From the NCBI RefSeq assembly GCF_013314535.1, contig NZ_JABUAE010000009.1, positions 1 to 64,000 on the forward strand: 64,000 nt of DNA. Reading direction: 5' to 3'. The notes below the pieces were generated by a model, which saw only the letters and a list, made by a program, of their open reading frames with translations, made no database searches and was not told where the DNA came from. The DNA comes from Bacillus sp. Xin1. GTDB taxonomy: Bacteria > Bacillota > Bacilli > Bacillales > Bacillaceae_G. Positions 26,341-34,717 of the stretch are shown here, piece by piece; the first letter of the stretch is position 1, and each line of letters starts with the position of its first letter. Position numbers and translations under genes: made by a program.

Positions 26341-27312
26341 TTATAGTGCTTGAGCTGCTGTAATTAAAGCTAACTTGTACACTTCTTCTTCGTTACAACC
26401 GCGAGATAAATCGTTTACCGGCATGTTTAAACCTTGTAAGATTGGTCCCACTGCTTCAAAGTTACCTAGACGTTGTGCAATTTTGTAACCGATATTACCA
26501 GCTTCTAAGCTTGGGAATACGAATACGTTAGCATCACCTTTAATAACAGAACCTGGTGCTTTTTTCTCAGCTACAGATGGTACAAATGCAGCGTCAAATT
26601 GGAACTCACCGTCTAATGTTAATTCAGGAGCCATTTCTTTTGCGATGCGAGTTGCTTCTACAACTTTTTCTGTTTCTGGAGATTTCGCAGAACCTTTTGT
26701 AGAGAAGCTTAACATTGCAACACGTGGATCGATACCGAATAGCTCAGCAGTTTTTGCACTTTCAATACCAATTTCAGCTAAATCTTGGCTGTTTGGTGCA
26801 ATATTGATTGCGCAATCAGCGAATACATACTTCTCATCTTCACGTACCATGATAAATACACCTGAAGTTTTTGTAACGCCTGGTTTTGTTTTAATGATTT
26901 GAAGTGCTGGACGAACTGTGTCAGCTGTAGAGTGAGCTGCACCACTTACTAAACCTTGTGCTTTGCCCATATATACAAGCATTGTACCAAAGTAGTTTTC
27001 GTCTTTTAAAATTTCACGAGCAGCTTCCTCTGTTGCTTTACCTTTGCGGCGTTCAACGAAAGATGCCACCATTGCATCCATTTCTTCATATGTAGCTGGA
27101 TCATAAATATCAACGCCTGCTAATGTTAAGTTCATGCTAGCAGCTTTTGCACTAATCTCTTCTTTATTACCAACTAAAATTGGTTTTACTAACTCTTCTT
27201 TTGCTAAACGCTCTGCAGCGCCTAAGATTCTTTCATCAGTTCCTTCAGGAAGTACGATAGAAATGCCTTTTCCTTGAACCTTTTCTTTTACTGTTGTAAA
27301 TAAATCGCTCAC
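26341..27312 (-). CDS. pta: Phosphate acetyltransferase
   Basis: The 323-residue single-domain Pta interconverts acetyl-CoA and acetyl phosphate in overflow metabolism. Typical blocks are IVLPEGTDERILGAAERL at the start, GMLVYMGKAQGLVSGAAHSTADTVRPAL and MLSFSTKGSAKSPETEKV. It is the short Firmicute (EutD-type) form without an N-terminal regulatory domain. GGAGG precedes the ATG. It is divergent from hemQ, as in B. subtilis. Confidence 0.95.
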   Translation of the reverse strand: MSDLFTTVKEKVQGKGISIVLPEGTDERILGAAERLAKEELVKPILVGNKEEISAKAASMNLTLAGVDIYDPATYEEMDAMVASFVERRKGKATEEAAREILKDENYFGTMLVYMGKAQGLVSGAAHSTADTVRPALQIIKTKPGVTKTSGVFIMVREDEKYVFADCAINIAPNSQDLAEIGIESAKTAELFGIDPRVAMLSFSTKGSAKSPETEKVVEATRIAKEMAPELTLDGEFQFDAAFVPSVAEKKAPGSVIKGDANVFVFPSLEAGNIGYKIAQRLGNFEAVGPILQGLNMPVNDLSRGCNEEEVYKLALITAAQAL

Positions 27313-27464
27313 GAATAAACCCTCCTACAAATGTTAAAAAACTCTATCTTTAAGAATACTTCTTTTCATCTATATTTTAAACTTATAGCTCCTAAAAAAT
27401 AGGTAAAATGAAAATGATTATATTTTCATAAAATTCAGCATGGTTAATTTATTATGGAAAACAT

Positions 27465-27625
27465 GAAAAAACTTTCTTTTTTAGATGGAAGAGAGCGTCC
27501 AGCCATGCATAGATCCGGTCAGTGCCCTTCTTTGCTCCATGCCATGTGAAAACACAAAGAGAACATGGGTGTAGGACTCTTTTTGGTTTCATAGCCGGAC
27601 TTTTCAAGTGATAACAAAAAGCCTT
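27465..27625. repeat. MITE-like repeat family 2, copy b (diverged)
   Basis: AGATGGAAGAGAGCGTCCAG, CATGCATAGATCCGGTCAGT and GCTCCATGCCATGTGAAAAC match the interior of the 18888 element in the same order and orientation. The inverted ends are not clear here, so the limits are approximate. It fills most of the 440-bp gap between pta and hemQ. Confidence 0.6.
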
Positions 27626-27752
27626 TATCCATACTCCTCTATCTAGCATTTAAAAATGTGACAATTTTATGCACTCAAGCTTTACATAGGTGACTTTAAA
27701 CCTATATATGCTATAGTTAACGTGTAAAATATCATTAACTGAGGTGAATAGA

Positions 27753-28496
27753 ATGAGTGAAGCAGCAAAAACGTTAGATGGTTGGTATTGTTTACATGAT
27801 TTACGTTCTATCGACTGGGTAGCATGGAAAACATTATCTAGTGACGAACGCGGACAAGCAATGTTTGAATTTTTAAACGTCATTGAGAAATGGAATAAAG
27901 TAGCAGCCGCAAAACAAGGTAGCCATGCAATGTATACAGTTGTTGGTCAAAAAGCTGATATTATGTTTATGATTTTACGTCCAACAATGGAAGAATTAAA
28001 TGAAATTGAAACAGAGTTAAATAAAACAACATTAGCTGAATATATGGTTCCTGCATACTCTTACGTATCTGTTGTTGAACTAAGTAACTACTTGCCAGCT
28101 GAGGAAGACCCATACCAAAACCCACAAATCCTCGCACGCTTATACCCAGAATTACCAGAAGCAAAACACATTTGTTTCTATCCAATGGACAAGCGTCGTC
28201 AAGGGGATGACAACTGGTACATGCTTCCGATGGAAGATCGCAAAAAACTTATGTATAGCCACGGAAAAATCGGTCGTCAATACGCAGGTAAAGTTCGTCA
28301 AGTCATTACTGGTTCTGTCGGCTTTGATGATTACGAGTGGGGCGTAACACTATTCGCTGACGACATCCTTCAATTTAAAAAACTTGTATATGAAATGCGC
28401 TTTGATGAAGTAAGTGCTCGCTATGGTGAATTTGGAACTTTCTTCGTTGGTAACATTTTGCCAAGCGAAAAAGTAGCTAAATTTTTATATGTATAA
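27753..28496 (+). CDS. hemQ: Coproheme decarboxylase (HemQ)
   Basis: The 247-residue chlorite-dismutase-family enzyme converts coproheme III to heme b in the Gram-positive pathway. The catalytic tyrosine Tyr143 in FYPMDK and the proximal heme ligand His170 in MYSHGKIGR are present at the expected positions. I start it at the ATG at 27753, since GAGGTG is 6 nt upstream; a GTG at 27744 overlaps that site. The gene is syntenic with B. subtilis ywfI. Confidence 0.95.
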   Translation: MSEAAKTLDGWYCLHDLRSIDWVAWKTLSSDERGQAMFEFLNVIEKWNKVAAAKQGSHAMYTVVGQKADIMFMILRPTMEELNEIETELNKTTLAEYMVPAYSYVSVVELSNYLPAEEDPYQNPQILARLYPELPEAKHICFYPMDKRRQGDDNWYMLPMEDRKKLMYSHGKIGRQYAGKVRQVITGSVGFDDYEWGVTLFADDILQFKKLVYEMRFDEVSARYGEFGTFFVGNILPSEKVAKFLYV

Positions 28497-28500
28497 TACA

Positions 28501-28532
28501 AAAAAGGAACGAAATCCGTTCCTTTTTCTTAA
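28501..28532 (+). terminator. Terminator of hemQ
   Basis: AAAAAGGAACG pairs with CGTTCCTTTTT (28501-28527) and is followed by CTT. Confidence 0.82.
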
Positions 28533-28696
28533 TATCCTACAAAAAACCTTCAAAAATCCTCTTTTTTCATCAAATTTAAACAACAATAGACAAAAACTTG
28601 TCAAATTTCTTATTAAATCATAACCTTCTCATATTCAAAATTACGCTAAAATGATACGAGCTATATGCTAATAACGATGCGAAGGTGATAATTTAC

Positions 28697-29905
28697 ATGA
28701 GGAAAATTTTATCTATTTTACTAGTGTTTCTATTGTCATTTACTTCCCTAGGAGTAACAACCTCCCATGCAGAAGAAAAAATACACATAGAAGCTGCCGC
28801 TGCCATTCTTTTTGATGCAGATACAGGAAAAATACTGCATGAGCAAAATCCAGATGAATTACTAGCTATTGCTAGTATGTCAAAACTTATTGTTATTTAC
28901 TCCGTTTTAGAAGCTATTAAAGAGGGGAAAATTACATGGGATACAAAAGTAAACATCTCTGATTACGCTTATGAAATTTCCCGTAATAATGAATTCTCCA
29001 ACGTCCCTTTCGAAAAAGGACGACAATATACAGTTAAAGAATTATATCATTCTATTGTTATCTTCTCTGCAAACGGATCTAGCATCGCGCTAGCTGAACT
29101 TCTTGCAGGAAGTGAAAAGAACTTCTTAAATCTTGCAAATGAACATGCAAAAAAACTAGGGTTAAAGAAATATAAATTTGTAAATGCCACTGGATTAAAT
29201 AATGCTGATTTAAAAGGAAAGCATCCGGAAGGAACTGATCCAAACGGAGAAAATTCCTTATCAGCTCGCGATATGGGTATTCTATCAAAAACGATTATTA
29301 CAAAGTATCCAGAACTGCTAAAGGATACAAAACAAAGATTTAAAAACTTCCCAGACAACCATCCAAAACCAATCCGTATGGAAAACTGGAACTGGATGCT
29401 ACCAGGTGCCGCTTTCGCTTATGAAGGAACAGATGGTTTAAAAACAGGAAGTTCAGATACAGCTGGATACGGGTTTACAATTACAGCAAAACGCGGTGAC
29501 TTACGTCTTATTTCCGTTATTATTAAGACAAAATCAATGGATGAACGCTTCACAGAATCCCGCGAATTAATTGATTACGGTTTTAATAACTTTGAAAAAC
29601 AGAAATTGAAAGTAGATAAAAATAATACAATTTCTGTCACAAAAGGAAAAGTAGACAACGTAACTGTGACGCCTGAAAAAGAGATAATAGTCATCACGAA
29701 AAAAGGTAGCAAGCCACCTTACAAAGTTTCCACTGAGGCAGATAAATCACTTACTGAAGATGAAAAATTAATGGCACCTATTAAGAAAGATACAAAAGTA
29801 GGCTCCCTTGTTTTAGAATCAACTGATCAATACGGATTTTTAGATGGAAGTAAGAAAATGAAAGTCACTGCAAAAACAACAGAAGAAGTAAAAAAAGCAA
29901 ATTGA
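28697..29905 (+). CDS. dacA: D-alanyl-D-alanine carboxypeptidase DacA, truncated before the membrane anchor
   Basis: The 402-residue S11 peptidase trims the terminal D-Ala of peptidoglycan pentapeptides. It has a signal peptide (1-25, SHA site), SxxK at Ser60-Lys63 (SMSK), SAN at 124-126, KTG in DGLKTGSSD, and the C-terminal PBP5 beta domain. The annotated stop TGA at 29903-29905 falls where DacA has Trp in KANWFVLTMRSIG. The frame continues 21 codons past it as FVLTMRSIGDSFSNMWSKVF and ends in TAA at 29969-29971. Those residues form the amphipathic anchor, so this copy would be released rather than membrane-bound unless the TGA is read through. Start ATG at 28697 with GAAGGTG upstream. Confidence 0.9.
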   Translation: MRKILSILLVFLLSFTSLGVTTSHAEEKIHIEAAAAILFDADTGKILHEQNPDELLAIASMSKLIVIYSVLEAIKEGKITWDTKVNISDYAYEISRNNEFSNVPFEKGRQYTVKELYHSIVIFSANGSSIALAELLAGSEKNFLNLANEHAKKLGLKKYKFVNATGLNNADLKGKHPEGTDPNGENSLSARDMGILSKTIITKYPELLKDTKQRFKNFPDNHPKPIRMENWNWMLPGAAFAYEGTDGLKTGSSDTAGYGFTITAKRGDLRLISVIIKTKSMDERFTESRELIDYGFNNFEKQKLKVDKNNTISVTKGKVDNVTVTPEKEIIVITKKGSKPPYKVSTEADKSLTEDEKLMAPIKKDTKVGSLVLESTDQYGFLDGSKKMKVTAKTTEEVKKAN

Positions 29906-29971
29906 TTCGTATTAACAATGCGATCCATTGGTGACTCCTTCTCAAATATGTGGTCAAAAGTATTTGGATAA
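29906..29971 (+). other. In-frame remnant of the DacA C-terminal anchor
   Basis: This is twenty-one sense codons directly in frame after the dacA TGA, then TAA. The encoded FVLTMRSIGDSFSNMW continues the DacA family sequence, and the terminator at 29975 follows at once. So this was the ancestral 3' end of the gene. Confidence 0.85.
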
Positions 29972-29974
29972 TGG

Positions 29975-30002
29975 AAAGCTAGCAAATTGCTAGCTTTTTT
30001 AT
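29975..30002 (+). terminator. Terminator of dacA
   Basis: AAAGCTAGCAAATTGCTAGCTTT (29975-29997) is followed by a T-run. It starts 4 nt after the ancestral TAA rather than after the new TGA. Confidence 0.85.
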
Positions 30003-30015
30003 TATGTCTCTCCCT

Positions 30016-30181
30016 CTATATAAACCCAAATTTTAAAACTGACATAACACCTTTTCTTTTCGACGAAAGTGAGCATCTAGCTATGCATAGAAACGTTCAA
30101 ACCTTCTCCCTGTCCCATGCCCCCAAGTGAAAGCAGCGAGAAAATGTTTCTCCCCCGTAACAATGACTTATGGATATATAT
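30016..30181. repeat. MITE-like repeat family 2, copy c
   Basis: The left end CTATATAAACCCAAATT resembles the left end of the 18888 copy, and the right end is TTATGGATATATATA. The interior keeps CGAAAGTGAGCATCTAGCTA, TGCATAGAAACGTTCA, TCCCATGCC and GCGAGAAAATG. It is more diverged than copy a. It lies between dacA and cwlJ. Confidence 0.55.
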
Positions 30182-30218
30182 AACGCCAAAATCCTACTTC
30201 TTAAAACTTTGTTTGGTT

Positions 30219-30248
30219 GTCATATCTGGCTTTTTTTTCTCATACGTA
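30219..30248 (+). promoter_or_regulatory. Candidate sigma-E promoter of cwlJ-gerQ
   Basis: GTCATATCT (30219-30227) and CATACGTA (30241-30248) are 13 bp apart, matching the mother-cell sigma-E pattern (ATATT-N13/14-CATACAAT). B. subtilis cwlJ is known to be sigma-E dependent. Pattern match only. Confidence 0.5.
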
Positions 30249-30322
30249 TGAACTAGTAATTGTTCTACACCGTTTTTACCAGCTCCTCTTTCTGTAAAAA
30301 TGGTGAAAAAGAGGTGAAACAA

Positions 30323-30745
30323 ATGGGTGTAATTTCTTATAACGAAGAACATGTAAAATTATTAGCAAGACTTATGCGAGCTGAAGCTGAAGGGGAAGGA
30401 CAACAAGGCATGCTAATGGTTGGGAATGTCGGTGTAAATCGCGTTAAAGGCAATTGTTTAGACTTCAAAAACATACGTAATCTACAACAAATGGTATTTC
30501 AAAGGCCTGGTGGTTTTGAAGCAACACAAAAAGGATACTTTTATCAGCGTGCACGCGAACAAGATATTGTCCTTGCAAGACGTGTTATTGAAGGACAACG
30601 ATTTTGGCCTGCTAATTTTGCTTTATGGTTTTTCCGACCAGACGGTCCTTGTCCACCAACTTGGTATAATCAGCAAAATTCTGGTCGATTTAAAAAACAC
30701 TGCTTTTTCCAACCATCTAGCGGAGAATGCCCAGCAGTATATTAA
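30323..30745 (+). CDS. cwlJ: Spore cortex-lytic hydrolase CwlJ
   Basis: The 140-residue protein is a Hydrolase_2 (SleB/CwlJ catalytic) domain without the N-terminal peptidoglycan-binding part of SleB, which is the CwlJ form. The catalytic Glu is likely Glu21 in LMRAEAEGEG. It degrades cortex muramic-delta-lactam during Ca-DPA-triggered germination and resides in the coat. The ATG at 30323 follows GAGGTG. It is 27 bp upstream of gerQ, on which its coat localisation depends in B. subtilis. Confidence 0.92.
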   Translation: MGVISYNEEHVKLLARLMRAEAEGEGQQGMLMVGNVGVNRVKGNCLDFKNIRNLQQMVFQRPGGFEATQKGYFYQRAREQDIVLARRVIEGQRFWPANFALWFFRPDGPCPPTWYNQQNSGRFKKHCFFQPSSGECPAVY

Positions 30746-30772
30746 AGAATGAAAACGAGGAGGGATTTTTGA

Positions 30773-31210
30773 ATGGCACAGCAACAAAATCCATACTATG
30801 GAACTTTTTTCCAACCTTCTGGAACTCCACTACCACCAGGACAACAACAGCAACAAATGACACCACAACAGCAACAAATGATGCAACAACAAGCAATGCA
30901 ACAACAAGCTCAAGCACAACTTGCAGCATCTCAAGGTATGCTCCCACTAGAGCAATCCTATATCGAAAACATCCTTCGCTTAAACAAAGGAAAACAAGCG
31001 ACTGTGGTTATGACATATGAGCGTGGTAGTTCGCTTGGCACACAATCCTATACAGGAATTATTGAAGCTGCTGGACGCGATCATATCGTCATAAGTGAGC
31101 CACAGTCTGGAAAACGTTACTTATTGCTTATGATTTATTTAGATTATGTAGAATTCCCTGAAGAAATTAACTATTTACCTGTTCAACCAGCAGCATATCC
31201 TCCAAGGTAA
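30773..31210 (+). CDS. gerQ: Spore coat protein GerQ
   Basis: The 145-residue coat protein has a Gln-rich N-terminal half (about 12-60, many QQQ and QQMMQQQ tracts) and a conserved C-terminal domain (SYIENILRLNKGKQATVVMT and HIVISEPQSGKRYLLLMIYL). GerQ is cross-linked by transglutaminase in B. subtilis and is required for CwlJ localisation. It has a strong GAGGAGGGA site. It lies in an operon with cwlJ. Confidence 0.94.
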   Translation: MAQQQNPYYGTFFQPSGTPLPPGQQQQQMTPQQQQMMQQQAMQQQAQAQLAASQGMLPLEQSYIENILRLNKGKQATVVMTYERGSSLGTQSYTGIIEAAGRDHIVISEPQSGKRYLLLMIYLDYVEFPEEINYLPVQPAAYPPR

Positions 31211-31214
31211 TAAT

Positions 31215-31246
31215 AAAAGCTGGCAAATGCCAGCTTTTGTTTTGTC
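31215..31246. terminator. Bidirectional terminator
   Basis: AAAAGCTGGC pairs with GCCAGCTTTT (31215-31238) between convergent gerQ and ywdK. Confidence 0.83.
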
Positions 31247-31247
31247 T

Positions 31248-31616
31248 TTATAATCCTTTTACAACCGCAGTTCCCAATAAAATCCAACCGATAATAAATG
31301 CTACTCCACCAAGTGGTGTAATTGGTCCGAAAAATTTAATACCTGTTGTACTTAACGCATAGAGACTTCCAGAGAACATAATAATTCCAGCTACCATAAA
31401 CCAGCCTGCTGTACTTAGTAAAGAAGATTGAATTTTATCCATTAATAAGGCTACGATAAATAGCCCTCCAGCATGAAACATTTGGTATGTAACACCTGTT
31501 TTCCAAACTTCTAGCATTTTTGCAGAAATTTTATTTTCTAAACCGTGTGCACCAAAGGCACCTAATGCGACAGATAAGCCAGCTGCAATACAGCCTAATA
31601 ATAAGAAGATTTTCAT
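31248..31616 (-). CDS. ywdK: DUF423 family membrane protein
   Basis: The 122-residue protein has four membrane segments of the DUF423/UPF0382 family: the start with AAGLSVALGAFGAHGLENK and a last segment with GPITPLGGVAFIIGWI. Function unknown. It has the same neighbours as in B. subtilis (gerQ and ywdI/ywdJ). Confidence 0.85.
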   Translation of the reverse strand: MKIFLLLGCIAAGLSVALGAFGAHGLENKISAKMLEVWKTGVTYQMFHAGGLFIVALLMDKIQSSLLSTAGWFMVAGIIMFSGSLYALSTTGIKFFGPITPLGGVAFIIGWILLGTAVVKGL

Positions 31617-31680
31617 TGGAATTCCCCTTTTTTATCTTTATGATAAGAAATTTTTACATATAAGCCAACCTTTTTAACTT

Positions 31681-31977
31681 TTAAAAATCAAATAAAGAGT
31701 TGCCGTTTGCATCGTCTTCTTTCATGTATACAGGTTCCCCCGAAACTGGTACCACTTGCTGAGTTGTTGCTGTCATTGTCATCGGATGAGATGGTATAAC
31801 TTGTGATTGTAATTTCGGCTCTACATATGTATGAGATTCACTCTGTTCATCTAAAAGTAAATCACATAGAGCACGAACAACTGATAAATGTTCTTTCGCC
31901 TTCTGTCCATCACTACTTTTTGCTTTCATAATTTCATTTGCCATTTTATTTAAAATCTTATCGCTAGATACTTGCAT
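31681..31977 (-). CDS. ywdI: YwdI family protein
   Basis: The 98-residue cytosolic protein has an N-terminal helical domain (ILNKMANEIMKAKSSDGQKA through LSVVRALCDLLL) and a Gln/Thr/Val-rich disordered tail ending NSLFDF. I chose the ATG at 31977 after GAGGTGAAAAAGGA. It sits 7 bp downstream of the K+ channel gene on the same strand. Function unknown. Confidence 0.8.
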   Translation of the reverse strand: MQVSSDKILNKMANEIMKAKSSDGQKAKEHLSVVRALCDLLLDEQSESHTYVEPKLQSQVIPSHPMTMTATTQQVVPVSGEPVYMKEDDANGNSLFDF

Positions 31978-31984
31978 TCCTTTT

Positions 31985-32977
31985 TCACCTCGTACTTTGT
32001 AATTCTTTCTCAAATTGCCCCAGCTTCCCTACTGAACCAAATACTATTATCATATCATGTTCTTGCAATTTTTCCTGCCCTGTTGGGTTATGAATAATAT
32101 TTCCATCCCGTAAAATCGCTAAAATCGTAACATCGAACTTATTTCTTACATCGCTTTCCAGCAATGTTTTCTCAGCTACAACAGACCCTTTCCCAATTTT
32201 CACTTCTTCTATTGCAAAGGCTTGTTCTGTTCCATATAGCACTGTATCAATATAATTAACTGTTAATGGATTGGCAATTCCTTTTGCAATATGGATGCCA
32301 GCCATACTAGATGGATTGATCACTTTATTTGCACCTGCACGGCGTATTTTATCTTCTGTTTCTGGCTTTTCGGCTCTAGCTATAATTTTAATCTTACTAT
32401 TTAATCCTCGTGCTGTTAATGTAATAAACACATTTTCAGCATCGTTTGCAACAATTGCTACTAAACCAGCAGCTCTTGTAATCCCTGCCTTATGTAATAC
32501 ATGATCCTCGGTAGCATCGCCATGTATGTATAAAAGCTTTTTCCTCTCTAGCACTGATTCTTCCTTATCGACGACTACAAACGGAATCTTTTTCTCTTGT
32601 AACTCATGTACGACTTGAAGCCCTACTCTACCAAAACCACATACGATAATATGGCCCTGTAACTCTGCTATTTGTTTGTCCATCTTCTTCCTCCGCACTG
32701 CATGAAATAAATTCCCCTCAATAATCATTGCCGCTACTACCCCAATTGCATATGTAACAATTCCTACCCCAACAGGAATAATAAGAAGCGCAAAAATCTT
32801 CCCTGCCTGTTTTAACGGAACTGCATCTCCATATCCAACTGTTAACACTGTAATCATTGTCATTCAAAAGGCTTGAAACAAACTAATTTCTTCTATTATC
32901 ATAAATCCAATTGTTCCAAGGATAACAACAAAACACATACATATAACAGCGATGCATAATTGCCTTTTTGCATTCAT
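31985..32977 (-). pseudogene. Potassium channel with RCK (TrkA-N/TrkA-C) domain, interrupted by TGA
   Basis: Reading from the ATG at 32977, codons 1-37 give a first membrane helix (QLCIAVICMCFVVILGTIGF) and the pore-helix approach SLFQAF. TGA follows at 32864-32866, and then ATG with MTMITVLTVGYGD, the selectivity filter. Family members have Trp at the TGA position. Downstream is a second membrane helix, an RCK domain with GFGRVG and the Asp/Glu at the end of its second strand (VVVDKEE), and a TrkA-C domain. As written only a 292-residue piece lacking the first helix would be made from the internal ATG, which probably cannot form a channel. Readthrough would restore a 330-residue protein. Confidence 0.85.
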
Positions 32978-33072
32978 ACTCTTCTTCAACTCTTTTCTCT
33001 ATCTACAACCTTTGCCATAGTAAATAAAATACGTATATACTAGAAGCGGAATCTATGAAAGAGGTTGATATG

Positions 33073-34356
33073 ATGAAAACATTTCTTTCTGCCTTGCAGT
33101 GGGCATTATTTATTTTAGCAGGAAGCCTGATTGTGCCAATTAGCGTTGCTGCCAACTACGGGCTTGAAGGTGCCGAAGCTATCGCTTTTGTACAACGAAC
33201 ATTGTTTGTTCTTGGTTTCGCTGGCCTTTTGCAAGCTATATTTGGTCATAGACTCCCTATTCAAGAAGGTCCCGCTGGCCTTTGGTGGGGAATCTTCTCG
33301 CTATATGCAAGCTTAGGTGTCGTATTATTCGGATCAAATAGTGAAACCCTTCGAGTCTTGCAATACGCATTTCTTTTAAGCGGCATTATCTGTATTATTC
33401 TTAGTGTTTTGGGACTTATTGATAAGCTTGTTCATTATTTCACACCAACCGTAATCGGAACATATTTATTCCTTCTCGTTGCCCAGCTCAGCGGTTCTTT
33501 CCTAAAAGGAATGTTCGGTCTTGATGGACAACATGCTGAAGTACAACCAAATGTATTCATCCTTTCACTCATTGTTATTTTACTATCTTTTTTCATGATG
33601 AAGCTACCTGTTATCGGACAATACTCTGTTCTTTTCAGCATTGTCTTCGGGTGGATTTTATTTGCATGCTTCGGTTTATCTAATCCTGTTACACCGGTAA
33701 CAGATATCATTCGCCTTCCATCTCTATTCGTATTTGGATACCCTCGTATTGAATGGAATATGGCAATTACCGTTATCTTTGTCACAATGTTACTTTTAAC
33801 GAACATGTTAGCAAGCATCCGTGTTGTACAAAAGGTTGTTTCTAAATATGAAGAAGATGCTATGCAAAATCGATTTAAACCCGCTGGAATTATAACGGGC
33901 ATAAATCAGCTTTTAGGTGGCCTTTTTTCAGCAATTGGACCAGTAGCTATTTCAGGTTCGGCTGGATTTATTGCAACAACAAATATTTATAAACGTCTTC
34001 CATTTATGTTAGGTTCAAGCTTTATCATTGTAATTAGTATATTTCCAAAGATAACATCATTCTTTGCAGCTATTCCAGTCGCTGTTGGATATGCTGCTAT
34101 TTATCCTGTATTTGCAAGTATGATTGGTCTTGCCTTCCGTGAATATGACACTGTGCAAAATAAAGAACGTTTATTCCGCGTTGCTGGCCTTTCACTTTTT
34201 ACTGGAATTGGGGTTATGTTTGTTCCTTCACAGGCATTCTCTACTCTACCCCCATTTTTAGCATCATTTTTAAGTAACGGCCTTGTACTTGGTTCTGTTA
34301 TGGCTATTTTGCTTGAAGTTTTATTTTCCCGTTCAAAGGAAAAACAGCCATCATAA
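33073..34356 (+). CDS. ywdJ: Purine/pyrimidine permease (NCS2/NAT family, YwdJ)
   Basis: The 427-residue protein has 12-14 membrane segments. It belongs to the nucleobase-ascorbate transporter family in its shorter YwdJ branch: PIQEGPAGLWWGIFSLYAS early, and AIGPVAISGSAGFIATTN in the segment where NAT proteins carry their substrate-binding motif. The ATG at 33073 follows AGAGG by 8 nt. It is divergent from the channel gene; B. subtilis ywdJ sits in the same neighbourhood. The substrate, uracil or a purine, is not settled. Confidence 0.85.
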   Translation: MKTFLSALQWALFILAGSLIVPISVAANYGLEGAEAIAFVQRTLFVLGFAGLLQAIFGHRLPIQEGPAGLWWGIFSLYASLGVVLFGSNSETLRVLQYAFLLSGIICIILSVLGLIDKLVHYFTPTVIGTYLFLLVAQLSGSFLKGMFGLDGQHAEVQPNVFILSLIVILLSFFMMKLPVIGQYSVLFSIVFGWILFACFGLSNPVTPVTDIIRLPSLFVFGYPRIEWNMAITVIFVTMLLLTNMLASIRVVQKVVSKYEEDAMQNRFKPAGIITGINQLLGGLFSAIGPVAISGSAGFIATTNIYKRLPFMLGSSFIIVISIFPKITSFFAAIPVAVGYAAIYPVFASMIGLAFREYDTVQNKERLFRVAGLSLFTGIGVMFVPSQAFSTLPPFLASFLSNGLVLGSVMAILLEVLFSRSKEKQPS

Positions 34357-34411
34357 ATTGGAAAACTTCCATTGTTTAGAGGTGGGAGTTCTCTCGAAAG
34401 ATATGATAGAA

Positions 34412-34442
34412 TTATCATGGGCAATACGCCCATGATAATATA
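34412..34442 (+). terminator. Terminator of ywdJ
   Basis: TTATCATGGGC pairs with GCCCATGATAA (34412-34438), 56 bp after the stop, with only a weak U-run. Confidence 0.6.
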
Positions 34443-34470
34443 TACTAACAATACAGTAATTAACTTCACC

Positions 34471-34613
34471 ATATAAATCGATTTTGATTTTTCAACATAG
34501 AAATTACGGCTCGGAAATCAAAAAAAGCCCTGCTCTCATTTTCTCCTTGTGTTTTCACATGGCATGGGGCTAAAAAAAGTGGGTTTCTATATTTTTCAAT
34601 TTGCATTTATATA
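34471..34613. repeat. MITE-like repeat family 2, copy d (opposite orientation)
   Basis: ATATAAATCGATT at 34471 and AATTTGCATTTATAT near 34599-34613 form inverted ends. The interior, read on the minus strand, gives AGCCCCATGCCATGTGAAAA and CACAAGGAGAAAATGAG, matching the 18888 copy closely. A 143-bp unit between ywdJ and the HAD gene. Confidence 0.62.
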
Positions 34614-34717
34614 TCTTCAAAGAGGTTCGATATCTTACTATTTATTTCTCATTATTTTGCTAGAATGAATTTCTAACAATACTAATCATTATTTCAACAA
34701 AGAAAGGAACTTTCTAT

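Noticed and set aside
29903-29905. Selenocysteine recoding at the TGA of dacA (and of the K+ channel)
   Set aside because: The expected residue in both families is Trp, not Cys or Sec, and no selenocysteine insertion structure or machinery is visible; nonsense mutation or ordinary readthrough is simpler.
30717-30947. A Val-rich minus-strand open frame
   Set aside because: It is the antisense of the CAA/CAG-rich Gln tracts of gerQ.
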